A stretch of DNA of 64,000 nucleotides from DOZZ01 sp963792655 (GCA_963792655.1 CAWBWU010000010.1:186001-250000); one strand, 5' to 3'; counted from the first letter of the stretch, positions 1 through 9,733 are shown. The notes: a model not told the origin generated them from the letters alone. Program-made: numbers and translations.

Positions 1-788
1 TTCAGGCGGCTGATGCTATCGAGCGAATCGCGCTGCACCTTCTCGTCGACGCCTTTCGGATTCGAGAGATACAGCACCGGATCGCCACTCGAACGAAACT
101 GCACGCCCTGGTAAACGGTAGGCAGGAAGCCGCTACCCCAACACGAGTTGCCTCCGCTCGGACCTTTCTTGCCTGAACTGAAAACCACGAACGCCGGCAG
201 ATCTTTCGACTCGCTGCCTAAGCCATACGTCACCCAACTGCCCATGCTGGGCCGGCCGAAGATCATCGCGCCGGTGTTCATGAGCAACTGTCCAGGCGCG
301 TGATTGAAGGCGTCGCTCGACATCGACTTCACAATCGCGACGTCATCGACAATGTCGCGGAAGTGCGGCAGCTGATCGGAGAGTTCGGCGCCCGACTGGC
401 CATACTTCGCGAACTTGAATTTCGGTCCCAGCAGCTTCGAGTTCGGATTGATGAAGGCCGCGCGATAGCCCTTCAGCAGCTCCGGCGGTGGCAGCGTGCC
501 ATCGAACTTGGCGAGCTGCGGCTTATAGTCGAACAACTCCAGATGGCTGGGCCCACCGGCCATGAAGAGAAAGATGACGTTCTTCGCTTTGGCTGGGAGC
601 GGAGGCGCTTTCGGCGCGAGGGGGTTTGCCGGCGCTTGCGCAGCTTGCGCGGCGCTGCCGAGCAGGCTGGTCATTGCTGCCGCGCCCAAACCCACGCCGC
701 ACTGTTCAAAAAACCATCGCCGGCTGATCTGCTTCGCGCGATCGAGATTGCCCTGCGCGCTTGAGTAAAGATGATCCTGACAGTTCAT
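1..788 (-). CDS. DUF1501 family protein (partial at window edge)
   Basis: The reading frame starts at ATG 788 and runs off the window, so only the first 262 codons are visible. A twin-arginine-like motif (SRRWFFEQ) and an Ala-rich stretch near residues 22-50 suggest export by Tat. The following region (VIFLFMAGGPSHLELFDYKP) is typical of DUF1501, a sulfatase/alkaline-phosphatase-like fold common in Acidobacteria and Planctomycetes and usually encoded beside PSD1 cytochromes. That is the arrangement here: its ATG lies 2 bases past the stop of the PSD1 gene, so the two are almost certainly co-transcribed. The substrate is unknown. The family assignment is strong and the function is not established. 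Confidence 0.88.
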   Translation of the reverse strand, partial: MNCQDHLYSSAQGNLDRAKQISRRWFFEQCGVGLGAAAMTSLLGSAAQAAQAPANPLAPKAPPLPAKAKNVIFLFMAGGPSHLELFDYKPQLAKFDGTLPPPELLKGYRAAFINPNSKLLGPKFKFAKYGQSGAELSDQLPHFRDIVDDVAIVKSMSSDAFNHAPGQLLMNTGAMIFGRPSMGSWVTYGLGSESKDLPAFVVFSSGKKGPSGGNSCWGSGFLPTVYQGVQFRSSGDPVLYLSNPKGVDEKVQRDSLDSISRL

Positions 789-790
789 GG

Positions 791-3700
791 CTATTCCTTG
801 GTGATGGTCTCGTCCAGGTTTAACAGCACGCGCGATACTGCCGTCCACGCTGCGAGTTGCGCGGGCGTCGCTTGAGCGGGCAGCACCGGTTGTTTGCCGT
901 CATCGCTCGCGAGCAAGTCAGCCGGATTGAGTTCAGCGCTGCTATAACGCTGCTGCTCTTTATCGAGCAGCGCCAGCAACTCTGCGCTCTCCTCATTCGT
1001 TGGCGTACGCGAAACACAGCGGCGGAACGCGTACTCGACACGCTTGGCATCGCTTGCGCCACCTTCCTTCAAAGTGTGCAACGCAAGAGCGCGCGCCGCT
1101 TCGAGAAACACCGGTTCGTTCAGCGTAGTGAGCGCCTGCAGCGGAGTGTTCGACTTCGAGCGGCGTACGCACGAGTTGTCGCCGTTCGGCGCATCGAACG
1201 CCTGCAGCATCGGATACGGAACCGACCGGTAGCGGAAGGTATAGAGCGCGCGGCGGTACCGGTTATCGCCCTTTTCATCGATCCACGTCTTCGGCCCATA
1301 GCTCGCAGGAGGCAGGAACAGGAACGAAGGCGCGGGTGGAAAGACGCTTGGCCCGCCAATACGATCGGTCAGCAGACCACTGGCGGCAAGCGCGATGTCG
1401 CGAACTGTCTCGGCTTCCACACGAAAGCGAGGACCGCGCGCGAGCAGCCGGTTGTACGGATCTTTCGCGTAAAGTTCATCGGTGACATGCGAACTTTGGC
1501 GGTAAGTGCGCGACATCACGATCAGGCGGTGAATGTGCTTCTGGCTCCAACCGTGATCCATCAACTCCACCGCGAGCCAATCGAGCAGCTCGGGGTGAGA
1601 GGGCGCGTCCGCCTGCTTGCCGAGATCTTCGCTGGTCGCGACGATACCGGTTCCGAAATAGGTCTGCCACATGCGGTTGACGAGTGAACGCGCGGTAGTC
1701 GGCGCATCACGCGCCACGAGCCACTTCGCGAATGTCAGACGCGTCGGCGCAGCATTCGGCGGCAGTGGATTCAGGAACGCAGGCACGCCGGGCTGCACCA
1801 CATCGCCAGGCGTGAGGAAATTGCCACGCGTGAGCAGGTGTGTTTCGCGCGGCTGTTCCCGATCGGCCAGCGTGAGCTGCGACTCGCTTTCGGGATACTG
1901 CTTCCAGAGTGCGGCGATCGTTGCGTTGTCGTCTTTGCACTCAGGAACAGTGGTGCGCCAGTAAGAGAAGACCGCGTTGATCTGCGCGGGCGTTCTTTGC
2001 GCACGCGGAACGGCCAAGACTGCGCGCACATTCGCCGGCACCACGTCTGCAACAGGCTCAGGCGCGGTGGTGAACGAAAGGCGGAAGCGGCCCAGATTGT
2101 TGTTCTGGTTTTCGTCGGAGTTCCAGCCGCCGTGGTTCTGAGTCAGATAGAAAGTGAGTATTGTCTCGCCGGTGTTGCCGATGGGTTTGTCCGGATTGAA
2201 TACAGCATTGCGCGGCTGATTGCGCAGCCCCGGTCCGGCATCAATGCCCCACGCCGTTTCCTGCTTGCCATCGATCGCGAAATCGATGGGCCCGGTAACC
2301 CGATGCTTTTTGCTCTTGTCATCAAATATCGGCGCGAGTTCCTTCTCGGGCAGATTGATATCTGCCGTCGCTTTCGCGAACTTGATTTTGACGGGCTTCT
2401 CGCTGCTGCCTGCAGGCTGCGCTTCCACTTCGAATTCCGTGAGCGCTCCGGTTCCGTTGGTTGAGCGGCCCGGCCCATTGAGCGGCAGATCCGCATCGTT
2501 GAGCAACTCAAGACGAAAGCCGGTGATGTCACTCGCCGTAGTTTTCACGGTAAGTTTTGCGCGGTGCTTGGTCGGTGCGTAACCTTGCTCCAGGAACGAA
2601 CCATCGGGCAGTGGCGTGTACTTCGCGCCACCGGTGCTGAGGTCGTCAACTACTGGCCGCAACACGGTCCATTGCGGCTGATTCTGAGCGACGGAAGCTT
2701 CCCACGCATCCATCCGCTGCTGCCAATCTTTGGTGCGACGGCGCATGGCATCTTCCACAGTTGCGATGCGGTGCAGCACTTGATCCCGCTGGGCCTGTTC
2801 GCCCGGCGTGAACACCGCGATGTTCGATTCATGCGTGCTGTTCAGGAACGCCAGAATCTGGTAATACTCTTTCTGCTTTGTCGGATCGAACTTGTGGTTA
2901 TGGCACTGCGCGCATTGAATCGTGACGCCCAGTATGCCTTTGCCAATGGCCTCCATGCGGTCGAACATGGCTTCCATGCGGAACTGTTCGGGATCGATTC
3001 CGCCTTCTTCGTTGACCATCGAATTGCGCAGGAATCCGGTCGCGACTTTTTGTTCCTGCGTTGCATTCGGCAACTCATCGCCCGCGATCTGCTGAATGAT
3101 GAACTGGTCATAAGGAAGATCGCGGTTGAGCGCGTTGATCACCCAGTCGCGATAGAACCATACCTGTCGCGATTTGTCCTTCTCGTAACCATCGCTGTCG
3201 GCATAACGCGCAACATCGAGCCACTGCCGTCCCCACTTCTCGCCATAGTGCGGCGAGGCAAGCAGCCGGTCCACTTGCTTCGCGTACGCGCGCGGGCTTT
3301 TGTCTTTCAGGAATGCATCGACTTCAGCGACGGTCGGCGGCAGACCAGTTAAGTCGAGCGACACGCGGCGCAGCAATGTGATCTTGTCGGCGTCTGGAGA
3401 TGGCGTGAGGCTCTCTTTATTCAGACGCGCGAGCACGAATTGATCGATAGCGTTGGCCGGCCACTTCGATGCCGCTTGCGGCACAGCGGGACGTTGCGGC
3501 GGAATGAATGCCCAGTGCTTGGGAGGCTTCCGGCGGATCGACGCTGGCGGAGGCTGGCCACGACGCGCCGGCATCGATCCAGCGCTTGATCAAAGCAATC
3601 TGCTCAACCGTCAGCGGCTTGCCCGAGAGCGGCATGCGCGGCTGATCGCCCGCGCCGGTGATGCGTTTGACGAGCGTGCTGTTCGCACTATGACCTGCGT

Positions 3701-3887
3701 CGATGACTTTATCGAGCGCGATCTTTCGCGAGTCCAGACGCAGGCCGCCCATCTGCGCTTTTGCCGCATGACAGGGGTAGCAGGACTGCTGAAAGATGGG
3801 TTGAATGTCGCGGGTGAAATCGGGGACTTGTGCACTCGCGCTGGCTGACGGCAGCAAGAGCGCGGAAAAAACTAAGAGGCGCTTCAT
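791..3887 (-). CDS. PSD1 / DUF1549-DUF1553 cytochrome, frameshifted
   Basis: Read as one gene of about 1031 residues. The first segment (ATG 3887) has a signal peptide, the heme motif CYPCH and the PSCyt1 sequence ending DAGASWPAS. The second, in another frame (791-3574), starts mid-domain with KHWAFIPP and carries PSCyt2 (DUF1549, about residues 140-340) with a further CAQCH heme motif, then PSD1 (DUF1553) at the C terminus. The join lies near 3540-3575, and total length is a multiple of three plus one, so one extra base explains the break. The family is secreted or periplasmic and of unsettled function, nearly always paired with DUF1501 as here. A TATAAT -10 box (3907-3912) and a start-codon hairpin precede it. 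The break may be a consensus error. Confidence 0.85.
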
Positions 3888-3904
3888 GTGAAATGTAGCG
3901 CCTC
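3876..3904 (-). promoter_or_regulatory. 5' hairpin holding the PSD1 start codon in its loop
   Basis: On the minus strand an 8-bp perfect inverted repeat (GAGGCGCT ... AGCGCCTC) encloses a 13-base loop that contains the ATG at 3887. A TATAAT box at 3907-3912 places the likely transcript start near the 5' arm, so the mRNA would begin with this hairpin. The only GAGG that could serve as Shine-Dalgarno lies in the stem. This looks like a translational control element, but function is inferred from geometry only. Confidence 0.4.
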
Positions 3905-3938
3905 AAATTATATGTCACAAAAAGGAACGGCCTGGGAA

Positions 3939-4064
3939 TTACTGGGTCTTGGCTGGCTCAGCGGTGGCAGCTTTCACCAGACGCTCGCGGCTGCGCTCAC
4001 GTAGAGCCAGCTTTTTCTTTCGTCGGCGGTGGAAACGCGACTTGTCTCCGTTGCGCGCTGACAC
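3939..4064 (-). CDS. very small basic hypothetical protein (41 aa)
   Basis: GTG at 4064 overlaps the stop of the upstream gene as TAGTG, suggesting translational coupling. The product starts SARNGDKSRFHRRRKKK and is strongly basic in its first half, ending in an Ala-rich tail. The GDKSRFHR signature resembles short basic proteins I associate with acidobacterial genomes, which argues for a real gene rather than a chance frame. It has no membrane segment or signal peptide. The charge could suit RNA or ribosome binding, but that is speculation. Gene prediction often misses frames of this size. Confidence 0.55.
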   Translation of the reverse strand: MSARNGDKSRFHRRRKKKLALRERSRERLVKAATAEPAKTQ

Positions 4065-4213
4065 TATACGGCCGAACGGCCACGCACGAAGTGCATAACC
4101 AAAGAAATGACGGCCAGAATGACCAGGATATGGATCACGCCCGCAGTCACGTGGAACGCGGTGAGCCCAAGAATCCAGGCGATGAACAGAATGGCACCCA
4201 AAACGAGCAACAT
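4064..4213 (-). CDS. DUF5670 / lmo0937-like small membrane protein (49 aa)
   Basis: Two hydrophobic segments (about residues 1-17 and 22-40) with a short connector and a basic tail match the lmo0937/DUF5670 family of tiny membrane proteins, which is widespread and of unknown role. I placed the start at ATG 4213, because GAGGAG sits about 7 bases upstream. A longer frame begins at 4258 but would put an unlikely extension before the first helix. It is followed with a start-stop overlap by the small basic protein, so the pair looks like a mini-operon. Confidence 0.75.
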   Translation of the reverse strand: MLLVLGAILFIAWILGLTAFHVTAGVIHILVILAVISLVMHFVRGRSAV

Positions 4214-4336
4214 GATATTTCTCCTCAGTACAGAAGTCATCCAACCCGGATGCTGCACTCTCTAATGCAAATGAGATGCCAATCGCTCGGCGCGCATGTC
4301 ATAGAATGATGTGTTTCGAGGAGAAGAGCCATTCGT

Positions 4337-5116
4337 ATGAATTCGTTCGGTCAATTCCGCGTTGCCGGTGTGCTTCTTAGCACGGCGGCCGCGCTTTGGG
4401 CGCAAGCACCTGCTGCTGCGCCGAAGGCAACAACTTATGCACCCGCCCTGGTGGAATCGGGCAAAGGGGAGTTCGTTCAACAGTGCGCGTTTTGTCACGG
4501 CCGTGATGCCGGCGGCGGTGAAGATGGGCCGGATCTGACGCGCTCGACGCTCGTTGCCGAAGACGTGAACGGCGACAAGATCGGGCCTGTCGTTCGCAAC
4601 GGACGCCCTCAAAATGGAATGCCGCGTTTCAATGTGAACGATCAGGAGCTGGCTTCTCTCGTGGCATTCATCCACACGCAGAAGACGGTTGCGGAATCGC
4701 AAAAAGGCGGGCGCCGCGGGGTTGATGTGTCCGACCTGCAGACCGGCAACGCCGACGCTGGCAAAACTTATTTCAACGGCAACTGCGCGTCCTGCCATTC
4801 TCCAACGGGAGACCTGGCCGGCTTGAACAAACGTGCGCAGGGCTTGCGTTTGATGCAGCGGCTGCTCTACCCGCGCGGTGCGAAAGCCTCCATCGTTGTG
4901 ACGCTCAAGTCGGGCGAGACCGTGAAGGGTACGCTCGCCTATCGTGACGAGTTCAACGTAGCGTTACGCGATGAGACCGGCCGTTACCGCGCATGGCCTA
5001 CCAGCCAGGTCAAATACACCGTGAACGATCCGGCGCAAGCGCACGCGGATCTGCTGGCCAAGTATTCGGACGACGACATTCACAATTTGATGGCGTACCT
5101 CCAGACGCTGAAATAA
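4337..5116 (+). CDS. diheme c-type cytochrome
   Basis: 259 residues with an N-terminal signal peptide (cleavage likely after ALWAQA) and two heme c motifs, CAFCH at residues 50-54 and CASCH at 150-154, so it acts outside the cytoplasmic membrane. GAGGAG lies just ahead of the ATG. It is followed after 16 bases by a PQQ dehydrogenase gene, so it is probably the electron acceptor for that enzyme. After the second heme motif there is a beta-rich insertion (SIVVTLKSGETVKGTL, then DEFNVALRDETG) that reads like an Sm-like small barrel, before the closing cytochrome helix (HNLMAYLQTLK). The electron-acceptor role is inferred from position. Confidence 0.88.
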   Translation: MNSFGQFRVAGVLLSTAAALWAQAPAAAPKATTYAPALVESGKGEFVQQCAFCHGRDAGGGEDGPDLTRSTLVAEDVNGDKIGPVVRNGRPQNGMPRFNVNDQELASLVAFIHTQKTVAESQKGGRRGVDVSDLQTGNADAGKTYFNGNCASCHSPTGDLAGLNKRAQGLRLMQRLLYPRGAKASIVVTLKSGETVKGTLAYRDEFNVALRDETGRYRAWPTSQVKYTVNDPAQAHADLLAKYSDDDIHNLMAYLQTLK

Positions 5117-5132
5117 CGCGAGACATTCATCC

Positions 5133-6671
5133 ATGAAGAAATCGATTTTGCTCAATTTGATCTTTGCGGCCGCAGCCGCACCGGCCTTGTACGCGCAAGG
5201 TGTTGAGCCGGACCTGTTGCTGAATCCTCCCGCCGATAGCTGGCCCGGATATCACGGCGACTACTCCGGCCGCCGCCACACATCGCTCAAGCAGATTACT
5301 GAAAAGAACGTCGAGAACCTTGGCCTCGCGTGGGCGTTCCAAACGGGCCAGGCGTCGCAGATCAAATGCTCGCCCCTGATGGTCGACGGCGTTCTCTACA
5401 TCACCACGCCCGACAACGTCTGGGCAGTGGATGCTCGTTCGGGCCATCAAATCTGGCACTTTCAATATCCGGCCAACAAGGGCTTTCACATCGGCTCGCG
5501 CGGCGTGTCGATGTATAAAGACTGGCTCTACTTCATGACGCCCGATGCGCACCTGATCTCGCTGAACGCGAAAGACGGCACCAAGCGCTGGGACGTAGTG
5601 GTGGCGGATTCGAAGAAGGGTTACTGGACCACGATGTCGCCGCTGATCGTGCGCAATCACGTGATCGTTGGGGTGTCGGGCGACTTCGATAACCTGACCG
5701 GCTTTTTAAAGTCAGTCGATCCGGAAACAGGCAAGACGCAGTGGCGCTGGGACAGCACGCCCCCCGTGGGCACACCGGGCGCAACTTCGGGCGGAATGAC
5801 GTGGATGACCGGAACCTATGATCCTGCGCTGAACCTCATCTATTGGGGCACCGGTAATCCCACGCCAGTTCTTACAGCAACGAACCGGCCGGGCGATGAT
5901 CTTTACACGTGCAGCATCGTTGCACTGAATCCGGACACCGGAAAGTTGCAGTGGGCGTTCCAGCCCTCGCCGCACGATACGCATGATTGGGACGCGGTCG
6001 AAACGCCCGTACTGGTGGATGCGAGTTTCCAGGGTAAGCCGCGCAAGATGCTCATGCAGACTTCGCGCAACGGGTACTTCTTCGTTCTCGATCGCACCAC
6101 AGGCGCAAGTCTGTTGACGACGCCGTTCGGTCCCGTCAACTGGTCGACCGGCATCGATAAGCAGGGCCGGCCTATTCCGAATCCCGCGAAAGAACCCGCG
6201 CCGGACGGACGTCTGATCGCGCCGGATGAAGGGGGCATGACAAACTACCGCTCGCCCAGCTTCGATGCGAAGACCGGCCTGTTCATCGTGGATGCGCACC
6301 CGAGTTACGGCGTCTACTTCGCTAAGCCTGCGGATGGCACCTTCGGCTGGGCGGGAGCGGATTACGGCGTGTGGGGCAAGGGCGTACTCGACGCCATCGA
6401 TTACCAGACCGGCAAGATTCGCTGGACGCACGAACTCGGCGCCAACGGCGCGGGTGCAGGCGTGTTGACGACGGACTCCGGGCTGATCTTTACCGGCGAC
6501 TCCACGGGCAATGTATTGGCGCTGCGCACGGCTGACGGCAAGACGCTGTGGCACGCAGGCCAGGGCGAGCAGATGCAGAGCTCACCGATCTCGTACGAAC
6601 TCGACGGACGCCAGTACGTGGTCACGAGCTCGGGCGGTGTGATGTTCGCGTGGGCACTGCCGCAGCGCTAG
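5133..6671 (+). CDS. PQQ-dependent dehydrogenase, methanol/ethanol family
   Basis: 512 residues with a signal peptide (MKKSILLNLIFAAAAAPALYA), placing the enzyme in the periplasm. It shows the eight-bladed quinoprotein propeller pattern with repeated segments such as GVLYITTPDNVWAVDARSG, the typical HDTHDWDAVETPVL active-site region, and C-terminal GDSTGNVLALRTADGKTLW. Members oxidise alcohols or sugars and pass electrons through PQQ to cytochrome c. No heme motif is fused to it, which fits the separate cytochrome gene immediately upstream. It is slightly short for the family. The substrate cannot be predicted, because the residues that separate methanol, ethanol and sugar enzymes need an alignment. 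Confidence 0.9.
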   Translation: MKKSILLNLIFAAAAAPALYAQGVEPDLLLNPPADSWPGYHGDYSGRRHTSLKQITEKNVENLGLAWAFQTGQASQIKCSPLMVDGVLYITTPDNVWAVDARSGHQIWHFQYPANKGFHIGSRGVSMYKDWLYFMTPDAHLISLNAKDGTKRWDVVVADSKKGYWTTMSPLIVRNHVIVGVSGDFDNLTGFLKSVDPETGKTQWRWDSTPPVGTPGATSGGMTWMTGTYDPALNLIYWGTGNPTPVLTATNRPGDDLYTCSIVALNPDTGKLQWAFQPSPHDTHDWDAVETPVLVDASFQGKPRKMLMQTSRNGYFFVLDRTTGASLLTTPFGPVNWSTGIDKQGRPIPNPAKEPAPDGRLIAPDEGGMTNYRSPSFDAKTGLFIVDAHPSYGVYFAKPADGTFGWAGADYGVWGKGVLDAIDYQTGKIRWTHELGANGAGAGVLTTDSGLIFTGDSTGNVLALRTADGKTLWHAGQGEQMQSSPISYELDGRQYVVTSSGGVMFAWALPQR

Positions 6672-6694
6672 ACCAGCCGCTCGTCATCGAACGT

Positions 6695-6733
6695 TCATCA
6701 CCAACGGCACGCGGGAGCGTACGTTGGTGATGA
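6695..6733 (+). promoter_or_regulatory. inverted repeat over the GDPD translation start
   Basis: A perfect 12-bp inverted repeat (TCATCACCAACG and CGTTGGTGATGA) with a 15-base loop. The 3' arm contains the candidate TTG, GTG and ATG start codons of the next gene (6724-6732), and the loop contains GGGAG (6713-6717), the only Shine-Dalgarno-like run. In RNA it would hide the start codon. In DNA it could be an operator. It could also help stop transcription from the dehydrogenase gene, although no T-run follows. Confidence 0.5.
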
Positions 6734-7560
6734 TGCGTTTTGCGGTAATCCTTATTTTGTTGTCCGAGTCTTTGTGGAGCGCCCCGCGCATTCTGGTTCA
6801 TGGCCATCGCGGGGCACGCGCCATGCGGCCGGAGAATACTCTTCCGGCCTTCGAGTACGCCATCGCGCAGGGCGTCGACGCGCTCGAGCTAGACATGGCC
6901 GTGACCAAAGACAATGTGCTCGTGATCTCGCACGATCCCCTGCTGAATGCGCAAATCTGCGACGGACCGAAGCTGGGCATTCCGATTCGCACGCTGACGC
7001 TCGCCGAGTTGCAACAGTACGACTGTGGCGCCAAGAAGAATCCGCGCTTTGCAACGCAGGTGCCGGTACCGGGCACGCACATCCCGACGCTCGATCAGGT
7101 CTTCGACCTCGCGCCGCGCGGAAGTTTTCTCTTCAACATTGAGACCAAGAGCTTTCCCGAACACCCTGAATACACGCCGGACCCGGATGGTTTCGTGCGG
7201 CTGGTGCTCGACGCGATACAACGCCATCATCTGGAGTCGCGCGTCATTCTGCAGAGTTTCGATTTCCGCACCCTGCGGGCCATGAAGCGCATTGCGCCAG
7301 CGATTGCGTTGTCGGCGCTTTACGAAAAGAACGACAAGGATTTCGTCACCCTGGGCAAAGAGTCTGGCGCAAATATCATCAGCCCGGAGTTCCATACCGT
7401 GACACCGGAACGCGTCCGTGACGCACATGCAGTTGGGTTGCAAGTGGTTCCGTGGACGGCGAATCGTCCGGAAGACTGGCAGAAGCTAGCGAACGCGGGG
7501 TGCGACGCTATTATCTCGGATGATCCGGCGGCGTTGATCGCGTGGTTGAAAGCGCGTTAG
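6730..7560 (+). CDS. glycerophosphodiester phosphodiesterase
   Basis: About 276 residues with a short hydrophobic N terminus (probable signal peptide), then the GDPD signature: GHRGARAMRPENT, ELDMAVTKDNVLVISHD, NIETKS, and the C-terminal VVPWTANRPEDW. It hydrolyses glycerophosphodiesters to glycerol 3-phosphate and an alcohol, scavenging phosphate and glycerol from phospholipid breakdown. It is probably periplasmic. The start is uncertain: TTG 6724, GTG 6727 and ATG 6730 or 6733 are all in frame. All lie in or beside the hairpin described above. Its stop shares TTAG with the stop of the convergent gene. Confidence 0.9.
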   Translation: MMRFAVILILLSESLWSAPRILVHGHRGARAMRPENTLPAFEYAIAQGVDALELDMAVTKDNVLVISHDPLLNAQICDGPKLGIPIRTLTLAELQQYDCGAKKNPRFATQVPVPGTHIPTLDQVFDLAPRGSFLFNIETKSFPEHPEYTPDPDGFVRLVLDAIQRHHLESRVILQSFDFRTLRAMKRIAPAIALSALYEKNDKDFVTLGKESGANIISPEFHTVTPERVRDAHAVGLQVVPWTANRPEDWQKLANAGCDAIISDDPAALIAWLKAR

Positions 7561-9669
7561 AGATCCACTACGCATCGAAAGCCCAACGTCCCCGCGCGAT
7601 CTTTCGACGGAGCCATCAATAAATACTTTCCATGCGTGTCGAGCGTGTACGCGTTCGGGAAGTACCACTTGGAATTTTGCGGCCGGTAGTAGCTGCCGCC
7701 GCGCAACACCGCGGCTCTCGTGTGTTCGTCGACAAATTCTTCTGTCCATTGCCAGATGTTGCCGGTCAGATCCATCACTCCAAACGGGCTCTGGCCACGC
7801 GGGTGTGCATCGGTGTCATCTGGTGCGGTCAACTTCCGTCCCGTAACTGGCTGCGGAACTGCGGCGTCGTCCCACTTCGTACCCCATGGATACGCGCGAT
7901 GATCGTTGCCTTGCGCCGCATATTGCCACTCCCACTCATGCGGTAATCGTTTGCCGGCCCACTTGGCGTAAGCGCGCGCGTCTTCGAGTGATACCCATGT
8001 GACTGGTTTCTTTTCCCACCCGGCTGGAGGGCGACCGTCACGCCAGTCTTTCAGAAAGTTGTGATCGTCTGCGGGATGGTAATGGGTGGCCTGCATGAAC
8101 TTCGCGAAGTCGGCATTGGTCACCGGGTAGCGGTCGATGGCAAAGCCCGGCACTTGCATTTGATGTTCGTGATAGCGCCGCGCCGACGGCTCCCATGGAT
8201 ACTGCACGTCGACACCTTCGCCGTTGCCGCCTTCAATCTCGACACCATGCACCTGAAAGTCGAACTGACCTGCGGGAATGCGCACCATGCCATCCGGAAT
8301 CGTGGCCGCGTGTGTGCGGTCCATCGGAACAAGCTGCTGCGGCAAAGTGTGCCACTCATGCGAGAACGTCGCCAGCGGCGTCTTCGCCCACTCGTGCATC
8401 CGCGCCATCAGCTCTGGAAGACTGTCTACGCGAGCCCCGCGGTCTAAGGCCAGCACAGCACCGAAGCCGTGCGGCTCTAATGGGAAACTGAGTCGCGCTT
8501 TTCCGTCCGCCCGCACCGGCTTCAACTCGACGCCGTGCCAAACGTCATAGAACGTTCTCCCCGGTGCATCCGTGACAATCAACTGCTCGCCGTTCACCGG
8601 GTATTCATTGCGGTTCACCACTGTCCAAAGCTGCGCGCCGCCGCGAGGAAAGCGCGTGGCGTACACACCGTACGGGCGTCAATGGTACGTGCGGCTCCCA
8701 CTCGGGGCTGTTCAGCAACTCGCCAAAGCGGCGCTCGATGTAGGCGATGCGACGCAGCGCTTCCGCATCGCGTGGGGCGATCTGGTTCCAGATGCCCCAA
8801 ACGTTTTCCCAGCTCTCGTAGCCGATGCCATTGAAGAAAGCAAACTGCAGGTTGTCGGTTTTGTCGCGCGCCCACCGGTCGCAAATCTGCACCAGGTGGC
8901 GCGGCTCCAGCCACTTCAACTTGCTGACAGTAGGAACGAAATCGAACTTCCAGTAACCCCAGCTCTGGTTGTTCCACATCAGCCCTTCGTCGCTCGCGGG
9001 TGCGCCTTCCGGTTCGAACACCACCGGATGCCCGGTTGCGTCGGATGCCGCGCGGTAAGCGTGCGGGAGTCCACTGAACGTGTCGCCATTCACGCCGTCC
9101 GCGCCGATTTCAGCCATCAACTGAGCCGTCGCTTCAGCGAAACTCTTGCCGGGATCGTGCGTGCCGTTATCCCAAGGCATGGCCGGGAAGAAGACGCGAA
9201 CGTGACGCTGGTGAAAATCTTCGACCATCTTGCGCAACGCCGGAATGCCGCCCGGCATGTCGCGATGCATGTCCCATTGATTGCGGTCGTCAATTCCGAT
9301 GTTCGGGTAAACGGGCCAGATCAAGACGCTGTCGATGCCGCCGTAGCGCTTGTCTAAATCATCGAGGTAGCGATCGACGGTATAGCGCCGCGTCGCCGGA
9401 TCGTAGAAGTAACGGTCTTCCACCATCATCTGCGGCTGGATGAAGTTGCGCTGCGACCATTGGAGTTCAGGGCGGCGATATTGCGCATCGTCATAGCCCA
9501 TGCGCGTGAGCCGCTCGGTGCGCCACACCTTCAATGCATTGATCCACTCCTGATGATCGGCTTCGCTCGCCGTGGCGGGCCCCGGGAACTGCGTGCCTTG
9601 CGGCTGAACTGCCGTGTCCTGCGCGAACAGGAGCAGTGCGAAGAAGAAGACGACGAATGATCGAAGCAC
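7557..9669 (-). CDS. secreted glycosidase-like domain fused to FGE/SUMF1-like domain, frameshifted
   Basis: Read as one protein of about 703 residues. The N-terminal part (GTG 9669) has a signal peptide and a TIM-barrel-like region with glycoside-hydrolase character (IDSVLIWPVYPNIGIDDRN, ADGVNGDTFSGLP). It breaks near 8674-8676: PEWEPHVPLTP is followed, one base over, by YGVYATRFPRGG, so one extra C in a CCC run (minus strand) explains it. The C-terminal half has the formylglycine-generating-enzyme fold (MVRIPAGQFDFQ, IDRYPVTNADF, KRLPHEWEWQYAAQG, FGVMDLTGNIWQWT, LRGGSYY). The paired catalytic cysteines expected after RGGS are absent, so it is unlikely to make formylglycine. The role is unknown, perhaps sugar binding or hydrolysis. 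Confidence 0.8.
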
Positions 9670-9694
9670 CCGACCAGTTTAGTCGTAGCGGCTC

Positions 9695-9722
9695 TTGACT
9701 TTGAACCTCACTCACTTATAAG
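9695..9722 (+). promoter_or_regulatory. sigma70-type promoter of the ribokinase gene
   Basis: TTGACT (9695-9700), a 16-base spacer and TATAAG (9717-9722) form a close match to a housekeeping promoter. The predicted transcript start falls about 4-6 bases before the ATG at 9734. No Shine-Dalgarno is visible in TTCAAACGTTC, so the mRNA may be leaderless or nearly so. Confidence 0.55.
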
Positions 9723-9733
9723 TTCAAACGTTC

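Noticed and set aside
857..3352. Long open frames antisense to the PSD1 gene
   Set aside because: They mirror codon bias in a GC-rich gene, match no family and have no ribosome site. The same holds for the antisense frames over truA, clc, lepA and lepB.
7557..8666. Genuine formylglycine-generating enzyme
   Set aside because: The fold is present but the cysteines needed for catalysis are absent and no sulfatase gene is adjacent. The upstream DUF1501 gene is not a clear sulfatase.
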